Below are positions 1 through 7,852 of a stretch of DNA of 64,000 nt, piece after piece. Source of the stretch: an uncultured Bacteroidota bacterium (GTDB lineage Bacteria; Bacteroidota; Bacteroidia; Bacteroidales; P3); the NCBI GenBank assembly GCA_902788805.1, contig CADALO010000001.1, positions 62,001-126,000 of the forward strand. The letters run 5' to 3'. Position 1 is the first letter of the stretch. Each line of letters begins with the position of its first letter. The notes beneath the pieces were generated by a model. The model was not told where the DNA came from. It searched no databases and was given only the letters and a program-made list of their open reading frames with translations. Both the position numbers and the translations under genes were made by a program.

Positions 1-1027
1 CGTATCGACGCCATTTCTCCACGACTGAGGCCATATCCTCGGGTAATGGTGATTCGAAGTGCATTTGCTTGTGAGTTGTAGGGTGCTCAAACCCAAGTAT
101 TAGAGCGTGTAGCGCCTGACGTGGCAGCATCTGGAAACAATTTGTGACAAATTGCTTGTATTTTGAAAAAGTGGTGCCTTTCAGTATCTGGTCGCCACCA
201 TACATAACGTCGTTGAACAGGGGATGGCCTATGTGTTTTAAATGTGCTCTAATCTGATGAGTACGACCTGTTTCCAAAACACATTCTATCAGGGTCACGT
301 ACCCAAAACGCTCGAGTACTTTCCAGTGAGTTACTGCGTGCTTGCCAATTTCTGGATCGTCATAAACGGCCATTATGCGACGGTCTTTTGTTGAACGTGC
401 CAAGTTGCCGTCTATCGTGCCACTGTCTTCTGCAAAATCACCCCAGACCAATGCGTTGTATTTCCTTTCTATAGTGTGTTCAAAGAACTGCTTTGCAAGT
501 ACCACTTGTGACTCTTCGTTTTTGGCTATCAACAGTAGTCCGGAAGTGTCTTTGTCGATTCGGTGAACCAAGAAAGGAGTAATCGGCTCCCCGTCTTTGC
601 CTTTCTTGCCCTCATAGTAGTAGGCCAGAGCATTAAGCAAAGTGCCTGTAAAGTTGCCATAGCCTGGATGAACCACAAGTCCAGCCTGTTTGTCTATAAC
701 CAGCACATCGTCGTCTTCGTAAACAATATTGAAAGGTATATTCTCGGGTAGAATCTCAATCTCTCGCGGAGGGGTGGGGAGGAGCACACTTATTACATCA
801 AGTGGCTTTATTTTGTAGTTTGACTTGGCAGGTTTGTCATTGACTATCACGCACGATGCTTTGGCCGCAGCTTGCACTTTGGTGCGCGAAACACCCTCAA
901 TTCGCATCTGCAGGTATTTGTCAAGACGCATAGTTTCTTGACCTTTGTCAACGACAAAACGATAGTTCTCAAATAGTTCTTGCTCTTCGTTTTCGGTAGT
1001 CGTTTTTATAGAATCTATGTCGGCCAT
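1..1027 (-). CDS. rluD: RluA/RluD-family 23S rRNA pseudouridine synthase (3' end outside window)
   Basis: Converts uridines of large-subunit rRNA to pseudouridine in the cytoplasm. The frame opens with MADIDSIKTTTENEEQELFE at an ATG at 1027-1025 and stays open to the window edge (342 codons seen). An S4 RNA-binding domain lies at about residues 28-90 (RLDKYLQMRI). The catalytic domain follows, with the family signature HRIDKDTSGLLLI; the catalytic aspartate is about D158, and RTHQIRAHLKHIGHPL is the later conserved block. It starts 2 bases after the stop of the T9SS cargo gene, so it is probably the last visible gene of a PASTA-cargo-pseudouridine synthase operon. Family is certain; RluD rather than another RluA paralogue is inferred from the N-terminal S4 domain. 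Confidence 0.9.
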   Translation of the reverse strand, partial: MADIDSIKTTTENEEQELFENYRFVVDKGQETMRLDKYLQMRIEGVSRTKVQAAAKASCVIVNDKPAKSNYKIKPLDVISVLLPTPPREIEILPENIPFNIVYEDDDVLVIDKQAGLVVHPGYGNFTGTLLNALAYYYEGKKGKDGEPITPFLVHRIDKDTSGLLLIAKNEESQVVLAKQFFEHTIERKYNALVWGDFAEDSGTIDGNLARSTKDRRIMAVYDDPEIGKHAVTHWKVLERFGYVTLIECVLETGRTHQIRAHLKHIGHPLFNDVMYGGDQILKGTTFSKYKQFVTNCFQMLPRQALHALILGFEHPTTHKQMHFESPLPEDMASVVEKWRRY

Positions 1028-1029
1028 TA

Positions 1030-2937
1030 TTATTTGCTTATGATTATTTTCTTCAGTATTTGTCTGTTGGAATGGATGTCGGTTAGCCTTAGCAAGTAAA
1101 TGCCGTTAGCGAAACTATCAAGGTCAATCTGGCTTTTAAAAGGGCTTTTCCACACATCGCGTCCCCGCATATCGTATATCGAAAGATTAAGCATCTCTGT
1201 ACTCTCGGCGTTAATGGCAAGGTTCAAATGTGTTGAAGCGGGATTCGGATAAACGGTTACATCCAATCCCTTTTGCGGAGAGATTATATCTATCAATGCC
1301 GATTGGCCAAATGCAGGACGAATCATCACAGCACCTCTCAGAATGCTTTGCATCCACTCGTTGCTATACTTGTAGTAAGTGTACGAGCGGGCATCATTGT
1401 TACGGTCGAACCCCAGATTTATAAAGTCGTTAGACAGCTGCTCAAAACCGATGAAAATGCTGCCGTTGACAATGACTTGCGATGCCAGTTTGTATCTGTG
1501 GAATTTGTTCAGCCCTTCAAATTCTGGGCTTAACTTTGCGTCTTCTTTGTGTAAAAGAGTCGCAGGCCGTCCATTCTCGCAAGACCATACACACAGTTTG
1601 AATTGAATATCTTCATTCTCATTGTTCCGTGTGCGGTTGAAATACATATCAATGGCTGTCAGTGTGTCCTCGGTGTTCAGGTCGAAGCGATATGCAAGCC
1701 AGGCTTTGTTTCCCGGTGCAGTCAGACCATATCCGTTTTCAGGCACTCCGTCGTCGTATGCGTAATAGTCGTTGAAAATCTGATTGCAAACTATCGTGTC
1801 GTTGCCGTTATGGATGTCGCCGCCCACGCCTTCTTTCACTGTGTGAACTATTGTGTATTGTGTTTGCGTGTTTGACTCAGGAAACTGAAAGTTAACAGGC
1901 GGTGTGCTGTGGATTCCCATCTCCTGATATCTGCCATTGGGATAGAATGACACAATATTCTCAAATCCGCCATCATACACGGCTACTTGTTGTCCATCTT
2001 CATCATAAACCTTGTAAGAATAATTCGAGGCCAAGGTCTGGTTATAGCGGTTGACAATTGTTAGTTTCAGACTTGTAGCCATATCGTTCGACCTATATTG
2101 GCGTGCAGGCATAGCCTGATATTTCTGTAGCATAGACGGAGCCTTTTCAACAAAAGCAACATCACGAAATAGCGAATCTCCCTTTGTACGGTTTAAGTTA
2201 AGGTACACATAATCAATGTTCCAGTGGTCGCAATTGCCGGAAATGCCATACTTCGGGTTCGGGTCAAGACTGGCATAGTTGCGGAATCTGAATTGGAACT
2301 TCTTTGTGAAGTAACGTTCCTCGACAATCTTGATATTCACAAATTTCCACGGCCAGTGGGTGGTAGTCCCTGCGGTGTCGGCGTTGTGGCCGCCGGTAGC
2401 CCAAACCACATTCCAGCGGTCCGATTCAAGGTCGTAGAACTCCAAAAACAGTGAATCATTTGTCGAGGGCGCCTCGCCTACAAGTTCCCATTGGTTGCCA
2501 TACCAACCTCCTGGAACATAGAAAAAGCTAAGATACAGCGAGTCGCTCGCCTTTAGTTTCCTTTGGTATGTCCCTGTCACTGAGTCTAATCTGATGATCT
2601 GTGAAGCCAGCGTGTCGGCAGTAAAAGGGTTTGTTGACGCCTGTGCATATAGATTCCCATTGCCGTCGAGGGCGTCAAGCGTCACCATACCGACAGAAGG
2701 CGGCATTGGCGCATAATCCTTGTTTACAAATGCTTGGTAAGTCAGCCACCTCTTTGGATCTGGCAAGCCTTCATACTCGGCAAAATCATCGAAGAACGGA
2801 AGTTCAAGAACCAGTGTGTCGGCACTCTTGGTCGTTTGTGGCCTTTGCGCGGCTGACAGCGGAGCCAGCACTTCCTGGCAGTGTGTTGCGGCGCAAAGTC
2901 CCAATAGTAGCAATATGGCAAATACCCTTTTTCTCAA
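1030..2937 (-). CDS. Secreted protein with T9SS type A C-terminal sorting domain
   Basis: A 635-residue exported protein. The signal peptide is at residues 1-20 (MRKRVFAILLLLGLCAATHCQ). The central part has no motif I can name; it is rich in aromatic and Asp/Asn residues typical of beta-sandwich surface proteins. The last about 80 residues form a type IX sorting tail: DVTVYPNPASTHLNL, then LSIYDMRGRDVW, then GIYLLRLT and a basic end KKIIISK. This tail directs passage through the outer membrane by the T9SS and is removed on export in the family. The gene sits between the PASTA gene (19-base gap) and the pseudouridine synthase gene (2-base gap), so it is cotranscribed with two housekeeping genes, an odd place for cargo. 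Substrate or ligand unknown. Confidence 0.85.
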   Translation of the reverse strand: MRKRVFAILLLLGLCAATHCQEVLAPLSAAQRPQTTKSADTLVLELPFFDDFAEYEGLPDPKRWLTYQAFVNKDYAPMPPSVGMVTLDALDGNGNLYAQASTNPFTADTLASQIIRLDSVTGTYQRKLKASDSLYLSFFYVPGGWYGNQWELVGEAPSTNDSLFLEFYDLESDRWNVVWATGGHNADTAGTTTHWPWKFVNIKIVEERYFTKKFQFRFRNYASLDPNPKYGISGNCDHWNIDYVYLNLNRTKGDSLFRDVAFVEKAPSMLQKYQAMPARQYRSNDMATSLKLTIVNRYNQTLASNYSYKVYDEDGQQVAVYDGGFENIVSFYPNGRYQEMGIHSTPPVNFQFPESNTQTQYTIVHTVKEGVGGDIHNGNDTIVCNQIFNDYYAYDDGVPENGYGLTAPGNKAWLAYRFDLNTEDTLTAIDMYFNRTRNNENEDIQFKLCVWSCENGRPATLLHKEDAKLSPEFEGLNKFHRYKLASQVIVNGSIFIGFEQLSNDFINLGFDRNNDARSYTYYKYSNEWMQSILRGAVMIRPAFGQSALIDIISPQKGLDVTVYPNPASTHLNLAINAESTEMLNLSIYDMRGRDVWKSPFKSQIDLDSFANGIYLLRLTDIHSNRQILKKIIISK

Positions 2938-2956
2938 GACTCAGTAATTATCAGCG

Positions 2957-3829
2957 TTAAAACTCGTCCAGCCCTATCAAGTTGTATGAATTGCCGTCGT
3001 CACCTGTTTCATAAAGCGCCCTTATGGAGTCCTCCATCTGGCGCTGTCTCATCCGTTCCAACTCTTCCATAGCCACAACTGATTTGTCGCAGTACCACAA
3101 ATCAACCCTTGTACCATAGCCGGCCTCGCTGCGTCCACTGTATTCGGGCGACTGCTTGTAGACTATAGCGCGGCTCATATCTGTAATGCCGTCATAGTGC
3201 TCGGCCCCAACATTGAGCGAAGCCGAAAGGATGCTGCGGCGCGCCTTGGTCGGCGACATACCAACCAGATAAGGTGTTATGCTCAACCCACTTCCGGTGC
3301 CGCGCCCAACGACCAAGTCTACCATTGCACCTTTCTCAAGGCGGCGGCCCTCGTTAACGGTGCGGCCTTTATACTTCTGTTCCAGAACCACGTGATGTGG
3401 ATCGTCGACAAAAATCAACTTTCCTCCGTGCAGTCCCACGTTCTCCAATTGTGATATTGCGTGGCGCACCGACAGCGAGCGCAGGTCAGGCACTATCGCA
3501 TTGTCGGGCACGTATGAAGTGACGGTAAGGTAAATCTTGCGCCCAGTCTTAATCATAGCACCCGAATCGGGGTCTTGGCGCAGAATGTATCCGCCCTTGT
3601 GGTTGGGCTGATAGATAGAGTCGATTATGACATACTCCAGCTCAAGTCCGTCATTGCCAAGTTCGTCAACATATTGTCCCACCACGTAAGGCGTAGGATA
3701 TTCTTGACCCACACGGCCGTAATGTTTCAGTATAATAAAGACGATCACCACGATAAGCAACGATATGCCTATCGCTATCAAGGTGTGCAACACCCACGGA
3801 TATTTCTGAAAAAAGCCACTCTTACTCAT
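2957..3829 (-). CDS. PASTA-domain membrane-anchored protein
   Basis: A 290-residue protein with a short cytoplasmic N-terminus, one transmembrane segment at about residues 12-35 (VLHTLIAIGISLLIVVIVFIIL) and three PASTA repeats at about 40-110, 112-180 and 183-255. PASTA modules bind peptidoglycan fragments in kinases and penicillin-binding proteins. There is no kinase or transpeptidase domain here, so this is a stand-alone periplasmic sensor or scaffold, a known arrangement in Bacteroidetes next to RluD. The C-terminal about 35 residues are charged and probably helical (MEELERMRQRQMED). First gene of the three-gene minus-strand operon. Confidence 0.85.
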   Translation of the reverse strand: MSKSGFFQKYPWVLHTLIAIGISLLIVVIVFIILKHYGRVGQEYPTPYVVGQYVDELGNDGLELEYVIIDSIYQPNHKGGYILRQDPDSGAMIKTGRKIYLTVTSYVPDNAIVPDLRSLSVRHAISQLENVGLHGGKLIFVDDPHHVVLEQKYKGRTVNEGRRLEKGAMVDLVVGRGTGSGLSITPYLVGMSPTKARRSILSASLNVGAEHYDGITDMSRAIVYKQSPEYSGRSEAGYGTRVDLWYCDKSVVAMEELERMRQRQMEDSIRALYETGDDGNSYNLIGLDEF

Positions 3830-3876
3830 ACGGATAGATGATAATTACTATGATTATTTATTAACGCACGTTTGAC

Positions 3877-5208
3877 TTAATTATTGTCCACAACCTCTCC
3901 AATAAGTGTCGCCGATGTGCATCGCGTCACACGCACCATAGCATATTGGCCGGGTTCAAGGCTTCCGCGGTCGAAGACTATCACTTTGTTCTGACTGTTG
4001 CGGCCAAACAATTGTTGCTCTGAGCGGTGCGACACACCTTCAATCAGCACCTCATATGTCTTTCCAATCTCCTTTTGGTTGTTTTCCAACGCAATCTCGC
4101 CCTGCAAGGCAATGATTTCTTCCAGCCGTCGTGTCTTCACATCGTCGGGGATGTCGTCCTGCAAGTGCTTGGCAGCGTATGTGTTCGGGCGCATAGAGAA
4201 TTTGAACATATATGCATAGTCATATTTGACCTTGCGGAACATTTCAAGAGTTGCCTGATGGTCTTCCTCCGTCTCGCTGCAGAAACCGGCAATCACGTCG
4301 GTCGTAATGCTGCACGTTGGCAGATACTTGCGTATGGCGTCGATTCGGTTCAAATACCATTCAGGAGTGTATCTGCGGTTCATCAGCTTCAGCATCCGCT
4401 CGCTACCCGACTGGACAGGCAGATGTATGCATTTGCAGATGTTGTCGTATCGTGCCATTACCTGCAGCAGTTCGTCGCTCAGGTCCTTGGGGTGCGATGT
4501 GGCGAAACGTACACGCAGCAAAGGACTTACCTCGGCAACCATAGCCATCAGCTGTGGAAACCCGACAAATTCACTTTCCGATTTCCAGCGATAGCTGTTG
4601 ACATTCTGTCCCAGCAGCGTCACCTCTCTATAACCCTTCTCAACCAGGCTACGCGCCTCGCTGACGATGGTTTTCGGGTCACGGCTACGCTCGCGGCCTC
4701 GTGTGTAAGGCACCACGCAATAGGCGCAGTAGTTCTGACAGCCACGCATAATGCTTATATAGGCCGTAATGCCGTTCGAGTCGTATCGCACAGGCTCGAT
4801 GTCGGCGTAGGTCTCCACCTCGCTCAGCAGGGTCTCCGCCAGTTTCTCGCCGTCTTGGATGTGTCCAAGCATCTCGGGCAGTTTGCGGTAAGCGTCGGGA
4901 CCGACAATGAACGACACATTGTCCTCTTCCTCCATCAGCTGCTTTTGCAGCCTCTCTGCCATACAGCCCAGAATGCCGATCTTTACCCATTGGCGTTGCC
5001 GTTGCAGGGCTTTAAGCTCACGCAAACGTTTTCTGATGCGTTGTTCTGCATTGTCGCGGATGGCACAAGTGTTAATCAATATAAAATCGGCCTCGTTTAT
5101 GTCGCTGACAATGCCATAGCCATCTTTTGTCAGTATTGCACCCACAATTTCGCTGTCAGCAAAGTTCATCTGACAGCCGTATGTCTCTATATATACTTTG
5201 TTTTTCAA
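3877..5208 (-). CDS. miaB: tRNA-2-methylthio-N6-dimethylallyladenosine synthase MiaB
   Basis: Radical-SAM enzyme that adds a methylthio group to position 2 of i6A37 in tRNAs reading UNN codons. The N-terminal UPF0004 domain has its three cysteines (ETYGCQMN, NTCAIRDNAEQ, GCMAERLQ). The radical-SAM cluster motif is GCQNYCAYCVVPYTRGRERSR (CxxxCxxC), and a TRAM domain closes the protein. Start choice: the frame stays open to an ATG at 5382, but that adds 58 residues unlike the family, and a -7 box TATTTTTG lies inside the extension at 5252-5245. The RNA therefore begins near 5240, so I place the start at TTG 5208 (LKNKVYIETYGCQMN), giving 443 residues, the usual MiaB length. The neighbouring PASTA gene is 47 bases downstream. 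Confidence 0.9.
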   Translation of the reverse strand: MKNKVYIETYGCQMNFADSEIVGAILTKDGYGIVSDINEADFILINTCAIRDNAEQRIRKRLRELKALQRQRQWVKIGILGCMAERLQKQLMEEEDNVSFIVGPDAYRKLPEMLGHIQDGEKLAETLLSEVETYADIEPVRYDSNGITAYISIMRGCQNYCAYCVVPYTRGRERSRDPKTIVSEARSLVEKGYREVTLLGQNVNSYRWKSESEFVGFPQLMAMVAEVSPLLRVRFATSHPKDLSDELLQVMARYDNICKCIHLPVQSGSERMLKLMNRRYTPEWYLNRIDAIRKYLPTCSITTDVIAGFCSETEEDHQATLEMFRKVKYDYAYMFKFSMRPNTYAAKHLQDDIPDDVKTRRLEEIIALQGEIALENNQKEIGKTYEVLIEGVSHRSEQQLFGRNSQNKVIVFDRGSLEPGQYAMVRVTRCTSATLIGEVVDNN

Positions 5209-5244
5209 TGTGTTGGTGTTTCTTGTGCGTAATATTATAAAATG

Positions 5245-5252
5245 CAAAAATA
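5245..5252 (-). promoter_or_regulatory. Promoter -7 box of miaB
   Basis: Minus-strand TATTTTTG fits the Bacteroidetes TAnnTTTG box. It lies 37 bases upstream of TTG 5208 and downstream of the longer possible start at 5382, so it decides the start of miaB. Confidence 0.7.
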
Positions 5253-5419
5253 CGAAAAACAACCCATTCGTCAAACATTTTTTCAAGAACAAAAAAACTT
5301 TAGGTTCATTATGTGAATGCAACAAATCATTACAAATATAAAAATTGTTCATTTGTGTTTGCTTAGATGCCTTTTTTTTCACCTCAATGATGATTATTTC
5401 TTTTATATGAATAATTTTG

Positions 5420-5440
5420 TGTATCTTTGCAGCGTGAAAT
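5420..5440 (+). repeat. Left copy of 21-bp direct repeat flanking the TA pair
   Basis: TGTATCTTTGCAGCGTGAAA plus one base. It matches the copy at 5939-5959 at all but two positions and includes a promoter box. Confidence 0.6.
5422..5429 (+). promoter_or_regulatory. Promoter -7 box of the toxin-antitoxin pair
   Basis: TATCTTTG fits TAnnTTTG, 23 bases before the ATG at 5453. It lies inside the left copy of a 21-bp repeat (see 5420-5440). Confidence 0.65.
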
Positions 5441-5452
5441 ATAGGTAATACT

Positions 5453-5647
5453 ATGGCAATAAAACCATATAAAACAAAAGAACAGCCAATGCCTGCAGCG
5501 TCTGAACCAGAGGTCGTTTATGAACGCACATCTGTTGCGAATAAAAACTTTTCGATAGATGACAAACGTGAACGTCTGTCTGTGGACGAGTATTTCGATG
5601 AATTGTGGTCTATGTATCTGACAAAACGTGAGAACCTACAGAATTGA
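5453..5647 (+). CDS. Putative antitoxin of a ParE/RelE-type module
   Basis: A 64-residue protein with a disordered, Lys/Pro-rich N-terminus and a helical C-terminus (RERLSVDEYFDELWSMYLTKREN). The WSxxxTKRE-like end resembles short antitoxins that wrap a ParE-like toxin. It overlaps the toxin gene by 20 bases, as expected for translational coupling, and has its own -7 box at 5422. I recognise no DNA-binding fold, so its role rests mainly on position and size. In such pairs the antitoxin usually represses the operon and neutralises the toxin. Confidence 0.65.
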   Translation: MAIKPYKTKEQPMPAASEPEVVYERTSVANKNFSIDDKRERLSVDEYFDELWSMYLTKRENLQN

Positions 5648-5936
5648 GATTGAGGCATCGGCCAGAGCCGATCTTGGCGAGTTGTCCGATTTCTTGGCGG
5701 AGAATATGTCCGAAGAGGGTGCTTGGCGCTACAAAGAGGCAATGCGGCAGGAGATTCTCTCGCTTACCATCTTCGCCGACTTCTATCGTGTCAGCCGTTA
5801 TGCTGATGTCCGTCGCATACATCCTCAAGCGCGACATATGGTGTCGCACAACAAACGGTGGGTATATATCTTCCATATTGAGAATGACACAGTGGTGATT
5901 GATAGAATAAAAGCGGTAAAAATGATAAAAAGATAA
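5628..5936 (+). CDS. RelE/ParE-family toxin
   Basis: A 102-residue protein with the RelE/ParE pattern: an N-terminal strand and two helices (YRIEIEASARADLGELSDFLAENMS), then the antiparallel sheet with SRYADVRRIH, HMVSHNKRWVYIFHIENDTVVIDRIKAVK. Members either cut ribosome-bound mRNA (RelE) or poison gyrase (ParE); the sequence alone does not separate these here. It is translated in an overlapping frame with the upstream antitoxin. A second near-copy of the operon promoter lies directly after the stop codon. Confidence 0.8.
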   Translation: MRTYRIEIEASARADLGELSDFLAENMSEEGAWRYKEAMRQEILSLTIFADFYRVSRYADVRRIHPQARHMVSHNKRWVYIFHIENDTVVIDRIKAVKMIKR

Positions 5937-5938
5937 TG

Positions 5939-5959
5939 TGTATTTTTGCAGCGTGAAAA
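5939..5959 (+). repeat. Right copy of 21-bp direct repeat, with promoter box
   Basis: TGTATTTTTGCAGCGTGAAA plus one base, starting 3 bases after the toxin stop codon. It contains TATTTTTG at 5941-5948, a TAnnTTTG box that could drive 6035-7147. Confidence 0.6.
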
Positions 5960-6034
5960 ATGATAAAATGATGATGACATAAACGTAGAAATATAGCAAA
6001 GACATATTGAGCTTGAAGCGCTTGTTCTCCTTGG

Positions 6035-6160
6035 ATGAAGACTGGTAATCGAAATCGGGTGAGAATAAGAGACGACGAGTTCACGCATTGGCGTGAAATG
6101 TTCGTTCCTTATTTACCCAAAGGTATTTACCAGTCACCTGTCCAAGAAATAAGGGTTTAA
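6035..6160 (+). CDS. Possible small ORF, 41 residues
   Basis: ATG at 6035 opens 41 codons ending at TAA 6158. The product is basic then aromatic (RIRDDEFTHWREMFVPYLPKG). I recognise no family. It may be the remnant of a larger gene, or a real small protein transcribed from the box at 5941. Listed because it fills most of the 327-base gap between the toxin and EVE genes; nothing else coding is visible there. Confidence 0.25.
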   Translation: MKTGNRNRVRIRDDEFTHWREMFVPYLPKGIYQSPVQEIRV

Positions 6161-6263
6161 AAACGAAGGTTTTGCGCCTTTCTTTATGCCCTTTATTCGA
6201 ACATCAGCTTATACACAATAGTTGAGAACCAAAAATTGTTTAACCATTATAGAATTTTGAAAA

Positions 6264-6686
6264 ATGAGCAATTGGATAATACCTTCTAACAGCAACAAGT
6301 TCGACCTTGCCAAGTTCTTGTTGAAACACGGCAATTTTGTGGACTGGAAGCAGTCTGCCAACTTCGAGGTGGGCGATGTGATTTACATCTACTGCACCAA
6401 GCCCGAAATGCGCATCCGTTACAAAATGGAGGTCGTGAAGACAAACATACCATTCAACAAGTCGCTAAAAGATGAAAACTGTTGGACTGACAAAGCAGAG
6501 TTTAAGGCAGGAGTGGAAAACAACAAGTATTTTCGAATGCAACTCACGTGTCATATAGACACCGATGAATTGACAATTATGGATTTGCACACGCACGGCA
6601 TCAAAGGATGGATTCAACGCCCAAGAAGACTATCATTAGATGCTGTCTCATATATCGAACGTTCAATCAAAAAAATAGCACAATGA
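6264..6686 (+). CDS. EVE-like (PUA-fold) domain protein
   Basis: A 140-residue protein that opens with the EVE-like pattern SNWIIPSNSNKFDLAKFLLKHGNFVDWKQSANFEVGDVIYIYCTKP, then a strand-rich region ending in RYKMEVVKTNI. EVE and PUA folds bind modified bases in RNA or DNA. The same module occurs at the N-terminus of HNH endonucleases and in defence genes; here it stands alone with no nuclease domain. The stop overlaps the start of the next gene (ATGA at 6683), so the two are translationally coupled. Function not established. Confidence 0.6.
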   Translation: MSNWIIPSNSNKFDLAKFLLKHGNFVDWKQSANFEVGDVIYIYCTKPEMRIRYKMEVVKTNIPFNKSLKDENCWTDKAEFKAGVENNKYFRMQLTCHIDTDELTIMDLHTHGIKGWIQRPRRLSLDAVSYIERSIKKIAQ

Positions 6687-7147
6687 AGAAAAAAACATTT
6701 ATCAAAATTGCTTTTGCGGCGTTAGCTATGTTTGGCTACAATAATGCGAATTCACAGATAACTATTATCGAAGCTCCTACAGAAGAAGTCATCTGCAACT
6801 GCGCAATGGGACAACAAAACCTAATACGTTGTGTACTAAATGGAGATACCACTTATGCATTCCAACTTTGTGATAAGGATGGATTCATTAGGACAAATGA
6901 ATATACAGTTAAATTGGGACACTATGATCAAGCTTTAGCCATAATGCAATCAATGGTTGAATATAAGGGTAAGAACAAGGACGTTGTTATGTTGAACAAC
7001 CCATCTAACAATATAGCTCAAGTTCGAAAAGTTTTGAGCTCTACAATGTTTTTCATAACAGATACAGATGGAATTCGGGGAGGCGAACTGGCACAAGGTT
7101 GGATACCCTCTATGATAAAGAATCTCAAAAAAGAAAGAAACCAGTAA
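6683..7147 (+). CDS. Small secreted protein of unknown function
   Basis: A 154-residue protein from ATG 6683, which overlaps the EVE gene stop. The frame is open further upstream, but that stretch is only an alternative reading of the EVE gene. The signal peptide is residues 1-23 (KKKTFIKIAFAALAMFGYNNANSQ). The mature part has two early cysteines (VICNCAMG), then two more (RCVLNG, LCDKDG), suggesting disulphides, and a C-terminal helix ending in basic residues. No family recognised. Its coupling to an intracellular EVE protein is unusual. Confidence 0.6.
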   Translation: MKKKTFIKIAFAALAMFGYNNANSQITIIEAPTEEVICNCAMGQQNLIRCVLNGDTTYAFQLCDKDGFIRTNEYTVKLGHYDQALAIMQSMVEYKGKNKDVVMLNNPSNNIAQVRKVLSSTMFFITDTDGIRGGELAQGWIPSMIKNLKKERNQ

Positions 7148-7260
7148 TTTCGAGAAACAGCTGTAGAAAAATCCGCGTTGCACTACCGCTCAACTTAAAA
7201 TAATGCGTAGTGTAACAGAGATCTATAAAGAAGGCATAAGGAACTGATCGCCAATTTGAA

Positions 7261-7460
7261 GTGATCCCCAAAAAGTTGGATGGATTAATACAATCAGTTA
7301 ATTTGTCTACAGAAATGAGTTCGGTATTGTACCGGACTCATTTTTAGTTTTAGTTTGAGGTGTTTGTTGCTGTAGTAGTCGATGTGGTTGACCAACTTTT
7401 ATTTGAAGTTGTCCTTGCTGTCAAAGTTGTTGACATAAAGCAGTTCGGTCTGAATCAGTC
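7261..7460 (-). pseudogene. Remnant of an IS3-family (IS150-like) transposase 3' end
   Basis: Minus-strand reading between about 7460 and 7308 gives LIQTELLYVNNFDSKDNFK, then an in-frame TAA, then KLVNHIDYYSNKHLKLKLKM and SPVQYRT. This is the typical end of IS3-group OrfB transposases (DYYNNKRxKxKLKGMSPVQYR). The rest of the gene and the left end are missing. The outer end GTGATCCCCAAAAAGTTGGA at 7261-7280 matches the usual right terminus of IS150-like elements. The stop codon inside the conserved helix shows it is dead. It fills the gap between the secreted protein and tRNA-Gln. Confidence 0.8.
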
Positions 7461-7519
7461 TAAAAAGTCAGTTGGGGTTCCTAATATAGAAAAAGCACTG
7501 ATATTTCAGTGCTTTCTTG

Positions 7520-7590
7520 TTGTCCTACCTGGATTCGAACCAAGACAAGCTGATCCAGAGTCAGATGTGCTACCGTTACACCATAGGACA
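7520..7590 (-). tRNA. tRNA-Gln (anticodon CTG)
   Basis: On the minus strand TGTCCTA pairs with TAGGACA in the acceptor stem. The anticodon loop is CTCTGGA with CTG at 34-36, the T arm is TTGGTTCGAATCCAG, and A73 follows. CCA is not encoded. Reads CAG codons. A promoter box is at 7649-7642. A second tRNA-Gln with TTG lies at 39353-39423. Confidence 0.93.
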
Positions 7591-7641
7591 ATGTCGATTG
7601 TGAACGTGGAAAAAACTCTTTTCCTCTCTCAAAATCGGGTG

Positions 7642-7649
7642 CAAAAGTA
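7642..7649 (-). promoter_or_regulatory. Promoter -7 box of tRNA-Gln(CTG)
   Basis: Minus-strand TACTTTTG, about 50 bases upstream of the mature tRNA 5' end. Confidence 0.7.
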
Positions 7650-7787
7650 CAAAGTTTTTCAATACCTGCAAAATATTTTTGCAACTTTTTTGTACTTCGT
7701 TGTTTGAGTGATAGTTGCCCGAGGCCCCGTCATCGCTTTATGCCGAGATTGCTGCTCGCGGACATACCCTAATCGACTACTTTTGGC

Positions 7788-7820
7788 ACAAAAAAGGCGC
7801 CGGTGATATGCCGGCGCCTT
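7788..7820 (-). terminator. Rho-independent terminator of the beta-barrel gene
   Basis: AAGGCGCCGG, 7-base loop, CCGGCGCCTT: a perfect 10-bp stem. On the minus strand it is followed by a run of six T, 33 bases beyond the stop of the gene at 7853. Confidence 0.85.
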
Positions 7821-7852
7821 CTTGTTGTTGCTTGTCAGCGAATTATGCTGTT

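Noticed and set aside
4027..5232. 401-codon plus-strand frame opposite miaB
   Set aside because: Antisense to clear MiaB motifs; composition is that of a shadow.
5209..5382. N-terminal extension of miaB to ATG 5382
   Set aside because: It lies upstream of the -7 box at 5252-5245 and has no match to the family.
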